A stretch of DNA of 6,334 bases, from positions 1 to 6,334 of the forward strand of contig JAPLUP010000560.1 in the NCBI GenBank assembly GCA_026397575.1, given 5' to 3'. The notes beneath the pieces were generated by a model that searched no databases, had not been told where the DNA came from, and saw only the letters and a list, made by a program, of their open reading frames with translations. This document shows, piece after piece, positions 6,033 to 6,334 of the stretch; position 1 is the stretch's first letter; every line of letters begins with the position of its first letter. The translations under genes and the position numbers were made by a program. The stretch comes from Candidatus Zixiibacteriota bacterium. Its GTDB lineage: Bacteria > Zixibacteria > MSB-5A5 > CAIYYT01.

Positions 6033-6334
6033 TCAGGTTTTGCGTTCCTTCTTCTTGGCCGCCGGGAAAAGGACATTGTTCAAAATCAAGCGATAACCGG
6101 GCGAGTCCTTGTAAAGGTCCAACACCGTCGGCGGATCCCCCACCATATGTTGGTAGTCTTCCGGATCGTGTCCACCCAACCAGGTGAAAGTGCCTTTACC
6201 ATAGTTGGCATGGATGTAACGAACTTCATCCTGTCCCTCTACTTCACCAAGTATTGTGACATATTTCTTGACCATTGACTTGCGGAACGCGGTCGTCTGT
6301 CCCATAAAACCCTTAACCGCACCCACGTGACACT
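6033..6334 (-). CDS. 3' end of a protein with a GATase/ThuA-like C-terminus (often named 'asparagine synthetase B'), 5' part outside window
   Basis: 99 complete codons plus the TGA stop at 6033-6035 are visible. The frame stays open to the window edge (Cys-His before the GTG at 6326), so that GTG is an internal Val codon and the gene continues to the right. The C-terminal segment contains NYGKGTFTWLGGHDPEDYQ, then VGDPPT and SPGYRLILNNVLFPAAKKK. The pattern YGKG, beta strand, GHDPE, PGYR, LNN resembles the last part of class I glutamine-amidotransferase-like or ThuA-like folds. From memory, this C-terminus is typical of bacterial proteins labelled 'asparagine synthetase B' in Bacteroidota-related genomes, although they lack the AsnB synthetase layout. 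No function can be assigned from this fragment. The next gene starts 262 bp downstream, so co-transcription is uncertain. Confidence 0.7.
   Translation of the reverse strand, partial: CHVGAVKGFMGQTTAFRKSMVKKYVTILGEVEGQDEVRYIHANYGKGTFTWLGGHDPEDYQHMVGDPPTVLDLYKDSPGYRLILNNVLFPAAKKKERKT

Noticed and set aside
5933..6278. Two plus-strand open frames of 84 and 89 codons at the right end
   Set aside because: They run opposite the conserved C-terminus of the partial gene or in its spacer, and neither has a Shine-Dalgarno or family resemblance.
1..6334. A new defence or mobile system spanning the window
   Set aside because: The genes (kinase, tRNA, DUF2723, ERCC4-HhH) do not form a recognisable or plausibly coupled system. 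No integrase, transposase, toxin-antitoxin pair or CRISPR array is visible.

Overview
All recognisable genes lie on the minus strand, so transcription runs from the right edge (6334) to the left edge (1). In transcriptional order they are: the 3' end of a protein with a GATase/ThuA-like C-terminus (6334-6033, running off the window); an XPF/ERCC4-type nuclease-fold protein with helix-hairpin-helix motifs (5770-5087); a large multi-pass DUF2723 membrane protein with a TPR tail (5070-2875); tRNA-Asn(GUU) (2780-2708) with its own good sigma70-type promoter; and a transmembrane PknB-like Ser/Thr protein kinase with an unrecognised extracytoplasmic domain (2505-187).

Organism: certainly a bacterium, from Shine-Dalgarno and sigma70-like signals, a compact tRNA without an intron, and TTG starts. 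A DUF2723/TPR protein, a short ERCC4-HhH protein, a kinase with the '...RPILARR' segment before its membrane anchor and the right-edge family together suggest an uncultured lineage of the FCB superphylum or nearby (Zixibacteria-, Gemmatimonadota- or Bacteroidota-like). This is inference from family distribution. No marker gene in the window settles it.

Layout: 1-186 is apparently non-coding and holds one copy of a 28-bp repeat. The kinase gene and its upstream region, which carries the second copy of the repeat, a perfect inverted repeat and a possible leaderless promoter, occupy 187-2578. The tRNA and its promoter lie in 2708-2835. The nuclease-fold gene and the DUF2723 gene are 16 bp apart and probably form one operon. 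A 262-bp leader/intergenic region (5771-6032) between the right-edge gene and this operon holds a strong hairpin and a second perfect inverted repeat. No stretch of more than 300 bp lacks a gene.

No single pathway joins these genes. The nuclease-fold/DUF2723 pair is probably co-transcribed without an evident functional link. The kinase looks like a separate signalling unit with more AT-rich sequence than its neighbours. The points most worth following up are the 28-bp repeat on both sides of the kinase gene, the ERCC4 domain that has lost its expected catalytic residues, and the unassigned sensor-like half of the kinase.
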